Shown piece after piece: positions 57,801 through 61,900 of a DNA stretch of 64,000 nt. Under the pieces are notes generated by a model that was not told the DNA's origin, made no database searches, and saw nothing but the letters and a program-made list of their open reading frames with translations. Position 1 is the stretch's first letter. Every line of letters starts with the position of its first letter. Made by a program: the position numbers and the translations under genes. Source of the stretch: Diadema setosum (lineage: Eukaryota > Echinodermata > Echinoidea > Diadematoida > Diadematidae); the NCBI RefSeq assembly GCF_964275005.1, contig NC_092705.1, positions 24,842,673 through 24,906,672 of the forward strand. Direction: 5' to 3'.

Positions 57801-58887
57801 AGAATAAGTTCAAGTCCTCATCCAGCAAATCATCGAAAGTGCTGTAAAAACCTAGCAATGGTGACTTTCAGGGGTGAAAGGATATGCTTACTTCGGAATG
57901 AAAAAATAACAAATTAGGACACTTTTGGATACCAACCAGTGGAAGAGTCAATGAGGTGATGATATTACCGCCTTTTTTTACTTTGCATGAATACATGGTT
58001 GCGTCCAGTAACGGTATTCACTTTTTTCATGATTTCATGTAAAACTTCCAAATTTTGTTTCTGTCCCCATTTCTTTTGATGAAGCTTATACCATTCTGTT
58101 TATCCGATTCTACTCTACATCAGAGTCAACCTCAACATGCCATGGATTTGCATTCTGAAATTTTGACAATTTAAAGACAAAAGAGGCAAAAAAAAAAAAA
58201 TAGAGAGACATGAAAATGATTTGGATTGAGGAGGGCTCAACAAGTTTGCTCACCCCGTTTTCCTCGGGCAAGCACAAATCAGTGGCTACTTAATATGGAC
58301 CATTCAAATTAAAATGTCTGAACAGGCAAGACTTTGTTATCTCTGCTACTGCAGAGAAATACTAGTAGAAACAAACTGTTAAAAACAAGTCACAGAAAAT
58401 GGTAATTCCAGAAGTTTCAGCAAAGAAAAAGACTGAATAATGTGAAGTACAGCAACCACATCACCACTGTGATGTGTTGCATATGTATTTGGTTGTGTCA
58501 CCTGCAAATAAAATGATTTAATGCAATTTTCCACAAGAAATTCTGTATATGCCAGGATTTCTTATAAATTTCACTCACTTGAAATAAAAAGTTCAAGGTT
58601 CCTGCTCATGGTCAAACTAAATCAGTTATATCCATGCTAAACAAAATAAGATTTGTTTTTCTCTCTTTTGATTCTTTCATAAAATTGTAGGTTCGATCAA
58701 GGATTATATCTGTGGTTTACATCTTGAAATGTTTTCAGGATATTGGGCCATCATGAAAGAGTACAAGCTCTGAGACCACTCACCCAGCTTTATCCTTAGA
58801 TGTTATGACGTCGGGACACTTGGGCAACGATTCCAGAAAGTCCCGCAAATTTTGGACTTTCGGGAAAATTCTTTCCAGAATATCCAT
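17750..58887 (-). CDS. TERT: Telomerase reverse transcriptase, 27 traced coding exons, 3' terminal exon missing
   Basis: Catalytic subunit of telomerase, which copies an RNA template to add telomeric repeats at chromosome ends in the nucleus. I joined 27 exons using GT-AG boundaries and phase. They total 4887 nt with no internal stop (1629 residues). Visible hallmarks in order: TEN-like N-terminus, the RIGDEL segment, a TPRR segment (QFP-like region), T motif with PWQVY near residue 985, FYVTET, motif 2 with RLRFISK, motif A with FVKVD (catalytic Asp about 1235), motif B' GISQGS (about 1355-1360), motif C LIDD (Asp 1393-1394), motif E FPWCGL, and a thumb with WLGLKAF. All three catalytic aspartates are present, so nothing suggests a pseudogene. 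The start is the only in-frame ATG after an in-frame TAA just upstream. The protein is about 500 residues longer than human TERT. Identity rests on remembered motif similarity. Confidence 0.95.
18484..18595 (-). CDS. TERT: TERT exon 26 (thumb)
   Basis: Residues 1557-1593 plus two bases: NILMACLRSFHSMAVARLPG and FPLTMNTVT. It corresponds to human [20 protein letters not shown] through PLPSEAVQ. Donor GTGAGG leaves TG, completed by G of exon 27 to give the conserved Trp of WLxxxAF. Acceptor TTTGCAG. Confidence 0.88.
19436..19565 (-). CDS. TERT: TERT exon 25 (thumb)
   Basis: Residues 1514-1556: INSFSTIVSNSYHLLLLLAT, RYHSFYHCLPG, and PVHHFF. It matches human [20 protein letters not shown] and RFHACVLQLP. 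An earlier GTGAGA could also be a donor, but the one used (GTGAGT) gives the phase needed for exon 26 and restores the FF-L alignment. Acceptor GCCTAG. Confidence 0.88.
19997..20039 (-). CDS. TERT: TERT exon 24 (43-nt thumb exon)
   Basis: Residues 1499-1513, SLRAKSVGIFLDPE, matching human VLRLKCHSLFLDLQ. Acceptor TACAG, donor GTAACT. Phase is compatible with both neighbours. Confidence 0.85.
20148..20313. repeat. hAT-type MITE (CAGGGCTGCACACTAAC ends) in TERT intron
   Basis: Left end CAGGGCTGCACACTAACCC, right end GCAAGTGTGCAGCGCTG. Internal ACTGGTC/GACCAGT words fold back. Sits between TERT exons 23 and 24. Confidence 0.65.
20678..20750 (-). CDS. TERT: TERT exon 23 (thumb)
   Basis: Residues 1475-1498 and a split codon, SIRYTLTMHTDGEAPLQKM then RVKLVG. 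It corresponds to human [20 protein letters not shown] KLFG. Acceptor CTCAG, donor GTGAGA. Confidence 0.88.
21142..21910. repeat. Inverted-repeat element with TTAACCCTAAA-GGGGCCGG ends
   Basis: Left end TTAACCCTAAAGGGGCCGG and right end CCGGCCCTTTTAGGGTTAA are inverted copies enclosing about 770 bp. Each end also has GGATTCCGCCCCCC. The left end holds a poly(C) run (about 21198-21220). Located in the TERT intron between exons 22 and 23. No transposase frame, so non-autonomous. Confidence 0.75.
22209..22289 (-). CDS. TERT: TERT exon 22 (motif E)
   Basis: Residues 1448-1474, SFPWCGLVFNPQTLEVSNDY then SKYRNV. Human is [20 protein letters not shown]. The WCGL primer-grip motif is intact. Acceptor ATCAG, donor GTAAGT. 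Confidence 0.95.
22722..22820 (-). CDS. TERT: TERT exon 21 (motif D)
   Basis: Residues 1415-1447, GVKQYGCRANPSKTLVNF, FGGAPV. It matches human GVPEYGCVVNLRKTVVNF. The donor GTCAGC was chosen over a downstream GTTAAA because only it leaves the phase required by exon 22. Acceptor CTCTAG. Confidence 0.9.
23440..23640. repeat. Short tandem duplication, about 74 bp
   Basis: TATCCCACAATCTTTA and GTGTATTTGTGTTCA-type words recur at about 23512 and 23586, with a third weaker copy upstream. Intronic, no coding sense. Confidence 0.5.
23723..24090 (+). repeat. Family C interspersed repeat, forward copy
   Basis: About 370 bp from AAAGGTCCAGTTCATATTTG to TGCAAATGGTAAATTATGCC. Its reverse complement, clearly diverged, is present at 30477-30842. 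Both lie in TERT introns, 6.4 kb apart. Confidence 0.75.
24133..24217 (-). CDS. TERT: TERT exon 20 (motif C, catalytic DD)
   Basis: Residues 1387-1414, LLMRLIDDFLLITPHLHKAQ then RFLHILLT. The LIDD pair supplies the second and third catalytic aspartates (1393-1394). Human is LLRLVDDFLLVTPHLTHAK. Acceptor TTTAG, donor GTCTGA. Confidence 0.96.
24222..24550. repeat. Tandem duplication, about 165 bp x 2, next to motif C exon
   Basis: GGAAACATTGATGGCAGT recurs at 24224 and 24389, and CACCTGAAGGGAGCCCTCTC follows in both copies, along with GTGCATAGTCACAATCTCTC. The copies are about 90% alike by eye. The first begins just 5 bp upstream (in transcription sense) of exon 20, so its end overlaps the acceptor region of the motif C exon. 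Confidence 0.75.
24953..25013 (+). repeat. Polypurine GGGGGA tract
   Basis: About 60 bp made only of G and A in GGGGGA/GGGAGG units on the plus strand, hence C/T-rich on the TERT sense strand between exons 19 and 20. Such tracts can form triplex or G-quadruplex structures and can act as a long polypyrimidine tract. Confidence 0.7.
25101..25226 (-). CDS. TERT: TERT exon 19 (motif B')
   Basis: 126 nt, residues 1345-1386, with the motif B' core EGISQGSILSSLLCSFFY. Human is QGIPQGSILSTLLCSLCY. Acceptor CTTAG, donor GTGAGG. The pure G/A tract at 24953-25013 lies in the following intron. Confidence 0.95.
25333..25508. repeat. Tigger/pogo-type MITE
   Basis: Left end CAGTGCACTCCCGTTATAAT and right end TATAACAGGAATCCACTGTA are inverted copies with the CAGTG/CACTG plus GTTATAA signature typical of pogo/Tigger-derived elements. 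Sits in the TERT intron between exons 18 and 19. Confidence 0.7.
25907..26161 (-). CDS. TERT: TERT exon 18 (insertion in fingers domain)
   Basis: 255 nt in phase 0, residues 1260-1344: VHRYAAVMTTPSGKLQRAYH, RHVTTEL, and VKNAVLINHVSLATLSTQIL. It aligns with human [20 protein letters not shown] through DAVVIEQSSSLNEASSGLF. Clearly more GC-rich than the flanking intron. Acceptor TGCAG, donor GTCGGT. Confidence 0.92.
27013..27109 (-). CDS. TERT: TERT exon 17 (motif A)
   Basis: Residues 1227-1259, PLYFVKVDIEKCYDSI and following. It carries the first catalytic aspartate of the reverse transcriptase (FVKVD, residue about 1235). Human equivalent ELYFVKVDVTGAYDTI. Acceptor CACAG, donor GTTTGA. Confidence 0.95.
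27700..27803 (-). CDS. TERT: TERT exon 16 (before motif A)
   Basis: Residues 1193-1226 plus a split codon, with PSLLGASLLGTDCIHGKMAA and FVHDRKTRGDN. It matches human [20 protein letters not shown]. Acceptor ATCCAG, donor GTAGGA. Confidence 0.93.
27879..29250. mobile_element. Tandem-repeat-bearing element with AATACCCCCGCC ends and X-box array
   Basis: The left end TTAATACCCCCGCC and the right end GGCGGGGGTATAA are inverted copies about 1.37 kb apart. The interior is a series of diverged units of about 140 bp, each with TACCAAATTTGAC-TTAATTGC followed by GGTTACCATGGCAACGCATT. The right end carries ACCGACCAACCGCCCGACC. It is in the TERT intron between exons 15 and 16. No protein coding seen. 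Confidence 0.75.
28042..29047. promoter_or_regulatory. Array of eight X-box (RFX)-like palindromes
   Basis: GTTACCATGGCAAC or one- to three-base variants occur at 28042, 28167, 28313, 28466, 28595, 28740, 28888 and 29034. This is the consensus form of the X-box bound by RFX factors (GTNRCC, spacer, RGYAAC). The motif match is seen directly. Binding in cells is unknown, and the sites may simply be part of the repeat unit. Confidence 0.5.
29520..29570 (+). repeat. (GT)n microsatellite
   Basis: A TGTGTG run (29529-29562) in an intron of TERT, which explains the Cys/Val-rich frames in two registers. Confidence 0.9.
29668..29845. repeat. MITE with GGGCACCGTTTCATCAAAG ends
   Basis: Left GGGCACCGTTTCATCAAAGT and right CTAAATTGATGAAACACCCC are imperfect inverted copies. 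Interior GTTGTCAGCGCTGACAA and GTTGTTAGTCTCTGACAATT words fold back, and an X-box-like ATTACCATGGTAAC sits near 29720. Confidence 0.65.
29880..30360. repeat. Tandem repeat, about 110 bp x 4-5
   Basis: TTGGCAAACAGAACAGAG recurs at about 29899, 30010, 30120, 30230 and 30333, joined by a C/T-rich TTTCCTTTCATATTCCTTTT segment. Frames on both strands are repeat artefacts. Intronic. Confidence 0.85.
30477..30842 (-). repeat. Family C interspersed repeat, inverted copy
   Basis: Reverse-oriented counterpart of 23723-24090, running from AAAGGCATAATTTACCATTT to CACTGCTCCCAAAGGTAAAC. The ORF at 30684-30968 is internal to it and is not a gene. Confidence 0.75.
30955..31146. repeat. Low-complexity (GAACATAT)n-type tract
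   Basis: About 190 bp of ATGAACATATGAATAT units. Explains the Tyr/Ile/His/Ser-rich minus-strand frame. Intronic. Confidence 0.9.
31410..31466 (-). CDS. TERT: TERT exon 15 (between motifs 2 and A)
   Basis: 57 nt in phase 0, residues 1174-1192, GRSIRLLLQDLFDVLTYHK. It corresponds to human AERLTSRVKALFSVLNYER. Acceptor GCCCAG, donor GTGATC. It sits alone after a 5.6-kb intron that carries an opposite-strand ORF. Confidence 0.87.
31574..31735. repeat. Partial copy of family B fold-back element
   Basis: GTTTGAGGAAAATCAGACAA and GATGAGAAGACTAC are shared with the left arm of the full element at 39592-40157. The opposite arm is only weakly present. Intronic. Confidence 0.6.
32045..32497 (+). CDS. 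Unrecognised 150-residue ORF nested in a TERT intron on the opposite strand
   Basis: An open frame of 150 codons ending in TAG inside the 5.6-kb intron between TERT exons 14 and 15. I do not recognise the family. The composition looks like a real protein: Tyr/Phe/His/Arg-rich with few low-complexity runs after residue 45, for example THAFVTQDVFNNLVACYKLP and FDPMFDAAAQQYLKHVP. Residues 29-43 are a lysine/glutamate patch encoded by an A-rich run. A pyrimidine-rich acceptor-like site (CCTTCCCCAG, ending at about 32092) suggests it may be the last exon of a gene with upstream exons, starting about 16 codons into the frame. An AATAAA lies 221 bp after the stop. Alternatives are a retrocopy or a chance ORF. 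Confidence 0.5.
   Translation: MFMRCICHYKIYKVLPQQYPERGARNRKGNVKKKKEEEFLEEQVLIFTFKEYPNPAKTKRFKNVCFTHAFVTQDVFNNLVACYKLPDISTHYDSKLFTQYWHVPRSYRWIEPRRFKRRSNSSVIHFDPMFDAAAQQYLKHVPNRICRVDL
32718..32723 (+). terminator. Poly(A) signal AATAAA downstream of the nested ORF
   Basis: A canonical AATAAA, 221 bp beyond the stop of the opposite-strand ORF at 32045-32497, at a reasonable distance for a short 3' untranslated region. AATAAA is common in AT-rich DNA, so this is supportive only. Confidence 0.4.
32782..34172. mobile_element. Tandem-repeat element with GCTCACCTGAG ends
   Basis: Left end TCTAGCGCTCACCTGAG, right end GGCTCAGGTGAGCTAA with a terminal hairpin (GCTCACTTGAGCC...GGCTCAGGTGAGC). The body has 3-4 units of about 290 bp carrying CCCTAGGGATGCTACCTGCC, AATGGGTCATGGGGTTCT and long C/G runs, then a (GACGCAC)n microsatellite at 34072-34125. 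It is in the 5.6-kb TERT intron, right after the nested ORF. The 3' hairpin followed by CTAA recalls Helitron ends, but no 5' TC could be fixed. Confidence 0.6.
35509..35791. mobile_element. MITE with GGCGCGGTCAGACTGGC ends and TTA target duplication
   Basis: 283 bp. The left GGCGCGGTCAGACTGGC and right GCCAGTCTGACCGCGCC are perfect inverted copies, flanked by TTA on each side (35506-35508 and 35792-35794). TTA duplication is typical of PIF/Harbinger elements. The interior has AAGTTTAAGATTGCG repeats. Base composition is CpG-rich. Intronic in TERT. Confidence 0.8.
36485..36965. repeat. (TGTC)n-type low-complexity tract
   Basis: About 480 bp of degenerate CTGTCTGTCCGTC units. All frames across it (Cys/Leu/Ser/Val-rich on plus, Asp/Arg/Thr-rich on minus) are repeat artefacts. 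It ends about 60 bp left of TERT exon 14 (37025). Confidence 0.9.
37025..37150 (-). CDS. TERT: TERT exon 14 (motifs 1 and 2)
   Basis: 126 nt, residues 1132-1173: VEAEKMVSSR, then SRLRFISKTKSLRPITKM. It matches human [20 protein letters not shown] and FIPKPDGLRPIVNM. Contains the conserved RLRFI-K and LRPI elements of motifs 1/2. Acceptor TGCAG, donor GTTAGA. Confidence 0.93.
37716..37753 (-). CDS. TERT: TERT exon 13 (38-nt exon, RT motif region)
   Basis: A short exon encoding residues 1119-1131, EYVANGIMKPISQ, bridging GLK and VEAEKM. It is supported by both splice phases, acceptor CTACAG and donor GTATGA. The segment is variable between species, so homology is not diagnostic here. Confidence 0.75.
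38138..38234 (-). CDS. TERT: TERT exon 12 (RT domain start)
   Basis: Residues 1087-1118, with FYVTET, IFYRKLVW and FKLEKLGLK. It is a very close match to human [20 protein letters not shown]. Acceptor CCTAG, donor GTGATG. Confidence 0.94.
38328..38535. mobile_element. Short element with GGGCAATTACCCCC ends carrying telomere-like repeats
   Basis: Left end GAGGGCAATTACCCCC and right end GGGGGTAATTGCCCTGG are inverted copies. Inside are a poly(C) run (38338-38358), then TTAGGG repeats and a degenerate GGGTTAGGATTAGG tail. In the TERT intron between exons 11 and 12. Confidence 0.65.
38397..38428 (+). repeat. Interstitial telomere-like (TTAGGG) array
   Basis: TAGGG followed by four TTAGGG units and TTAAG, then degenerate copies to about 38460. 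TTAGGG is the telomeric repeat of vertebrates and many invertebrates, including sea urchins. Too short and internal to be a chromosome end. Confidence 0.9.
39592..40157. repeat. Family B long fold-back MITE, full copy
   Basis: 566 bp. Left arm from AAAGGACAAGTTCACCTTCA and right arm ending TGAAGGTGAACTTGTCCTTT are inverted copies of about 170 bp, both with CAATCCGTTCAAAAGTTATG or its near complement. The right edge lies 33 bp from the donor of TERT exon 11. I associate this sequence with repeats common in sea-urchin genomes. Partial copies lie at 31574 and 26520-26640. Confidence 0.8.
40190..40327 (-). CDS. TERT: TERT exon 11 (end of RNA-binding domain)
   Basis: 138 nt in phase 0, residues 1041-1086, from MEDCHWCRLES to LVADFFHWLMSEYVLPLIK. 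It matches human LAKFLHWLMSVYVVELLR. Acceptor CTTAAG, donor GTAAAT. Confidence 0.92.
41403..41553. repeat. MITE with GGGTCCCATTTCATAAAAC ends
   Basis: Left GGGTCCCATTTCATAAAACT and right TTTTATGAAACAGGGCCC are inverted copies, with GTTATCAGTGACAA and its complement inside. About 150 bp, in the TERT intron between exons 10 and 11. Confidence 0.75.
41704..41774 (-). CDS. TERT: TERT exon 10 (T motif)
   Basis: Residues 1017-1040, containing VRQFVSLGRFERLSLHQLV. It aligns with human TKKFISLGKHAKLSLQELT. Acceptor TTCAG, donor GTGACT. The G from exon 9 plus GT gives Gly. Confidence 0.9.
42371..44037 (-). CDS. TERT: TERT exon 9, giant exon with about 500-residue insertion in the RNA-binding domain
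   Basis: A 1667-nt open exon, residues 461-1016. The first 15 residues (RVNITALLNHHCP) continue the RNA-binding domain. The last 35 (CPWQVYLFLRHVLLTVVPG then LWGSTHNRSAFLK) are the T motif, matching human [20 protein letters not shown]. In between are about 500 residues rich in Ser, Asp, Glu, Gln and Lys, with runs such as SSSGES and many acidic/serine patches and no domain I recognise. In human TERT the same points are separated by roughly 55 residues. Acceptor CCCCAG, donor GTTAGA. No stop occurs in frame. Confidence 0.88.
44591..44658 (-). CDS. TERT: TERT exon 8 (RNA-binding domain)
   Basis: Residues 439-460 and two bases of 461: PSRTPRRLIKVQQLVKTFLQ then HH. It matches human [20 protein letters not shown]. 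Acceptor TCATAG, donor GTAAGT. Confidence 0.88.
45409..45617 (-). CDS. TERT: TERT exon 7 (extra low-complexity insert)
   Basis: Residues 369-438, Ala/Gly/Ser-rich then ending in a lysine run (EQRKKKKKP). It separates RDWPKQ from TPRRL, which are nearly adjacent in human TERT (SRPWMPGTPRRL), so it is lineage-specific extra sequence. Phases fit both neighbours (A+GC before, phase 0 after). Acceptor TATCCAG, donor GTGAGA. It could be a cassette exon, but skipping it alone would shift the frame (209 nt). Confidence 0.75.
45913..46545 (-). CDS. TERT: TERT exon 6 (linker and start of RNA-binding domain)
   Basis: A 633-nt exon encoding residues 158-368. Most is low-complexity, charged linker: a LKRKRSGEEQ patch, a CHHHH cluster, and a strongly basic KKRKGRRKRKGG stretch that resembles a nuclear localisation signal. 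The last 35 residues (DALKHVRGLERAFYILNACY, then SRMTGRDWPKQ) align with the QFP-like segment of vertebrate TERT ([20 protein letters not shown]). Acceptor CTCAG, donor GTAAGA after a single base of the next codon. Confidence 0.85.
47147..47232 (-). CDS. TERT: TERT exon 5 (end of TEN domain)
   Basis: Residues 129-157: IGDELMMYLLENLSVFIAA then PPSCYIQLTG. It is a near column-for-column match to human VGDDVLVHLLARCALFVLV and APSCAYQVCG. Acceptor CCATAG, donor GTGAGT. One of the clearest exons for identification. Confidence 0.93.
47494..47685. repeat. Mini-satellite, about 33 bp x 6
   Basis: Six diverged units of GGATATCATCGGAATATTGACTGG type in the TERT intron between exons 4 and 5. Each unit carries a GATATC palindrome. 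Confidence 0.75.
47903..48607. repeat. Inverted-repeat element with TATGTGACC-TGCATCACAAAAC ends
   Basis: Left TATGTGACCTTGCATCACAA followed by AAAAGTCGC, right GCGACTTTTGTTGG followed by TTGTGATGCAGGGTCACATA. A 705-bp element without transposase, in the TERT intron between exons 4 and 5. The plus-strand ORF 47834-48235 is internal and has no recognisable domain. Confidence 0.75.
48811..49190 (-). repeat. tRNA-derived SINE-like unit between direct repeats
   Basis: On the minus strand GGTTCGATTCCC (about 48968-48979) matches the RNA polymerase III B box, preceded by GGTTGCCTGCAGGTGGTAG, an A-box-like word. The unit is bounded by two diverged copies of about 60 bp (GAAT-AAA-CAA-AGATTA-C then AAAGCAGAG-GGTGAAGA) at 48812-48870 and 49124-49186. 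It cannot be folded into a proper tRNA by eye, so not a tRNA gene. Confidence 0.5.
49208..49311 (-). CDS. TERT: TERT exon 4 (TEN domain)
   Basis: Residues 95-128 plus a split codon, containing NLPNNNSIQLRTPYWGKLLS. It aligns with the human [20 protein letters not shown] segment. Acceptor ATGACAG, donor GTGAGC. The ending AG plus G of exon 5 gives the Arg before IGDEL. Confidence 0.88.
49962..50020. repeat. Poly(T)/poly(G) tract
   Basis: T-rich with TTTC interruptions running into a run of G (50007-50020). Similar T-then-G blocks at 51780-51835 and the complement at 51205-51234. Simple sequence in TERT introns. Confidence 0.85.
51047..51103 (-). CDS. TERT: TERT exon 3 (TEN domain)
   Basis: A 57-nt exon in phase 0 encoding residues 76-94, RLERQGKCGKNVLLNGFRS. 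The GKNVL core matches the human GAKNVLAFGF stretch. Acceptor CACCAG, donor GTAAGC. Confidence 0.88.
51104..53966. other. TERT intron between exons 2 and 3
   Basis: No exon or clear element seen apart from a T/G homopolymer block (51780-51835), a (TG)-rich stretch near 53500-53570, and a possible diverged repeat around 52320-52690. Short frames here lack coding character. Confidence 0.5.
53967..54087 (-). CDS. TERT: TERT exon 2 (TEN domain)
   Basis: Residues 35-75, with YKAFLQTTVLGIP near the start and VVNRVLC at the end. It corresponds to the human FRALVAQCLVCVP through VARVL region. Acceptor GCAG, donor GTGAGT. The phase joins exon 1 (GG+G) and leaves phase 0 for exon 3. Confidence 0.88.
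54892..55283. repeat. Fold-back MITE, family A copy 4
   Basis: Left arm AGGGATGGTACAGTACTGG, right arm ending CAACCAAAACTATATGATCC. It is very similar to copy 2 (for example the shared TATTTCATAAGTGTTTTCTTGG on opposite strands). In the TERT intron between exons 1 and 2. The 114-codon minus-strand frame here is repeat-derived. Confidence 0.78.
55284..58783. other. TERT intron 1, remaining part
   Basis: No additional exon recognised. Contains the degenerate CCCTAA block at 56780-56854, poly(A) runs near 56469-56490 and 58188-58200, and AT-rich sequence. Confidence 0.5.
56700..56895. repeat. Second element with degenerate CCCTAA repeats
   Basis: TTAGCTCCTGCGACAATTGC at the left and GGAGCAAATGTTGTGTCACC at the right are imperfect inverted copies. 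Between them run degenerate ACCCTAA units ending in CCCTAACCCTAACCCC (56839-56854). Opposite strand orientation to the array at 38397. Confidence 0.55.
58784..58887 (-). CDS. TERT: TERT exon 1 (coding part)
   Basis: Encodes residues 1-34 plus two bases of codon 35, beginning MDILERIFPKVQNLRDFL, which lines up with the first helix region of vertebrate TERT (LLRSHYREVL and following). The donor is GTGAGT. Upstream in the same frame is a TAA, and a pyrimidine-rich CAG acceptor lies near 58926, so the ATG is probably in the second transcribed exon and positions 58888-58925 would be 5' untranslated. Confidence 0.85.
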
Positions 58888-58925
58888 CCTCCTTTCAGTT
58901 TCATTTCTGACACAGGCTTAGGTTT
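58888..58925 (-). other. TERT: Probable TERT 5' untranslated segment of the ATG exon
   Basis: Upstream of the ATG the frame has a TAA. A pyrimidine-rich acceptor (CTCTCTCGTTCCAG) ends at 58926, so the exon holding the ATG probably begins at 58925 and an upstream non-coding exon is expected. This is inference from splice signals only. Transcription could also start locally. Confidence 0.45.
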
Positions 58926-61900
58926 CTGGAACGAGAGAGAACATGTTGCAGCAAAATCAGAGTGGTCTCCTCTTTCAAAGTACAAAGGAAGAGTCAGAAC
59001 CTGCAAAGCAACAACCACCTCCGTGAATCTAGAGAGAGAGAATTCTAATCCCGATCCTTTTCAAAGAAATTCATACATGCTTGGAAGATGTGTGCAAAAG
59101 ACAACAGTTTGTCAAGGAAATTTTTGTTGCTGCTGTCGATTCCTAGATGCATGATTTTTTACAGGGTCTTACTCTGTTACCAAATTTTGCATTCACTTTG
59201 TGAGAGTGGGAGGAGGTTCTCTATGAAACGTTAAAAGAAAAGGTCTTTGAAAGACGGGGAGAAGAGGAGGTGTGGCCATGGTAATGGACCTGCTTAAATG
59301 CAGAATTACTCATCAACCTCTGATTACATTTGTTTCTTGCTGCAGCGGGCATACTGGTAATTTCACTCAAACAGATATTTCAATAACTCTTTGAGAATAC
59401 TAAAGTCCATTCGATGTGCAAGAAGAACAAAAAATATTGATTTCAACAGACAAATGTAGATGTTCTGCTTGCAAGGAAAACGTTCCCTGTCAATGGTTAG
59501 CTGAAAACAAACTTTCCAGATTTGCAATCCCACACGTGTGAACCTAATAACAACTTTGCTTTTCATTCTATTTTTCATCCTATTATTTATCCTGTTTTTA
59601 TTGTCACTCTGCACATCGAGACCAGAATGTCAACCCTACCCATCAAGTATGTTGGAGATTTATCTAGCAGTAGCAACATTCCAAAATCATTCATTGGTAC
59701 AATGCAACAGCTCTCTATTACAAACATCTTCTTTTCAAATTTTTACCCAAAGATGACGTTCTGTATGAGAACAAAGAGTTTCGGGATGAAGTTCAAACTA
59801 CATGTACAAACACCTACATAGATAACAACAAAGCAATTGAAGCATTCTCTGTGGTTCCTTTTCATTTTGTTTACATTCTAATGGCGCCTTCTCATTGCCA
59901 TAATTGCTGCAATGTGCGACATTTTTCTGAAGTATTTGGTGTTATGATACACTGCAACTATAGGCGCTGCAGTCCTTCCTAAATCAGTATTCACAACAAC
60001 TTTTATGATGCATAAATTCACAAATTCCATCCCGCCTTAAACACCAGAAGTGTTCTCCTTTTCTTTTTCATTTCTTTGCAATGTTTGTGTCATCTTCCGC
60101 TAAGGGATGATTATAAAATGTACATCATGTAATTTAGTGTCAAAATTCATTATGAAGAGGATGTTTTTCATGGTCATCGTAGGCTGAAAACAACTCAATA
60201 TGTAATTTGTTAACCCTAAATCACATCATCCCTAAATGAATAATTGTCTCCCAGAGTTACTGCGAAGTTCAAAGTTTTCACCATCTTTGGCATGTTCACC
60301 TATAATGTACAAAGTGCAGTAGATGACCACTAGCATCAATGTGCAATCTGGTTTGAATCAATCTTTGTTCAATTTCAGAAATGGAAATTTGACATTATAT
60401 TCCTCGAATTTGTTTTTGTTTCATTTCACGCTTTATGCCTTTTGCAAAAACGTCACATTTTGTTAGTACACTTGTAAATGTGCTTCGTATCACCCTACAT
60501 TTTTAACACTGCATTCTGACCGCATATCAGTCGATGTACAGTAACCCAAAGTTTGTCATGCAAAAAACACTTTCTTTCTTTTTTAAGTTTTAAGACCCTC
60601 ACAACAGGTTACAAATTTGGACCAAAACGTTTAGAGCTAGTTTATAGGGTGGCAAACATTCTTTCTTAAGAGTTGTCTTAATCTCATTCTCAAAGTGATC
60701 CCCTGCATTATATACCATGTATACAAACCTTCATTCAAAGTACAAAGTTTGAAGGTGACCTGGTATTCATGTATGGCAAATAAAGAATTTGCAGAATATC
60801 ATGTACATTGTAATACAATTGACAGATTGGCATGTGATACAAGTACAGTCACTACTAAATATTCCTTCACTGGATTTACCCTTTTTCTGACTACTGTATA
60901 TTCATGTCTTGCACTTCAGCAAAACAAAAATTTGTTTCAACATCTTCCATCACAGCCTGGGAAATCCTTTGTCATGGATTTGCAATTATCTCATAATTTT
61001 TGGGTTCAAAATCTGTTGATAGCCTGGTAACAAGTTATTGCAACATTTACGTGATAGAGACAAGTGGCTTGAATTAAAGTAGACAAGTTCACCTTTCTTT
61101 CCATCTGTGTTCATATTGAAACATTGTTATGGGTACCAACCCACATAAATTGCAGTTAGATATGTCTAGTTGTTGTCTTCAACGACTACAGTAAAAGCAG
61201 ATGAAATGAATGGTAGCAGTTTCATCCAAATCGGACCTAAAATAAGGTGTTATGGAAGTTTAAAAGTTTCCTTTGTTTTCCCGAAACGCTACGATCAGAA
61301 ACAGACGTGGGTCTGTGCAAACCAGGTGTGGCGATGACGTCAGCTCTTCCCAAGTCGGACATTGACCTACACACAAATCTTCACTTAATTTCTTTTGACA
61401 CACAATGAAAACAGAAAAGCTTGAATCCTTACATCAAATTGTTTTGCTGTAGCCTTTAATGACTTTTTAGGGACCAGAGTGGTAGGCGGTGAATCACTGA
61501 GCTGAAACATGTCTTGTTTTACTATTATTCTCACAAACCAATGGCAGAGTTTTGAGTTGATGACATCAGTACAAGGTAGCTCAACTAATTTGCATGCATA
61601 GGTTTGCAGCCAAATCACTGCCAAGAAAACATGGCAAATTTTTTTCACACAACTAATGGGAGAGTTTCGAGTCGATGACAACAGTAGCTCAACTAATTTG
61701 CATAAATAGTGTTTGCGACTAAATCACTGCCATGAAAACAAGGGAAACTTAATTTTATGATAACTTTCATATTCTATGAGAGATTTTGATGAAACTATAA
61801 CATTCTGTTCATGTAATCTGGCTCCATTACGGAAATCAACTTGAACCAACATTCAACTGCACATTTGAATTTATAGAGCTATCCTGCATGAATCGCAGTT

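Noticed and set aside
60695..61030. 111-codon plus-strand ORF in the 5' flank
   Set aside because: No recognised domain, no splice context, AT-rich codons. Chance ORF likely.
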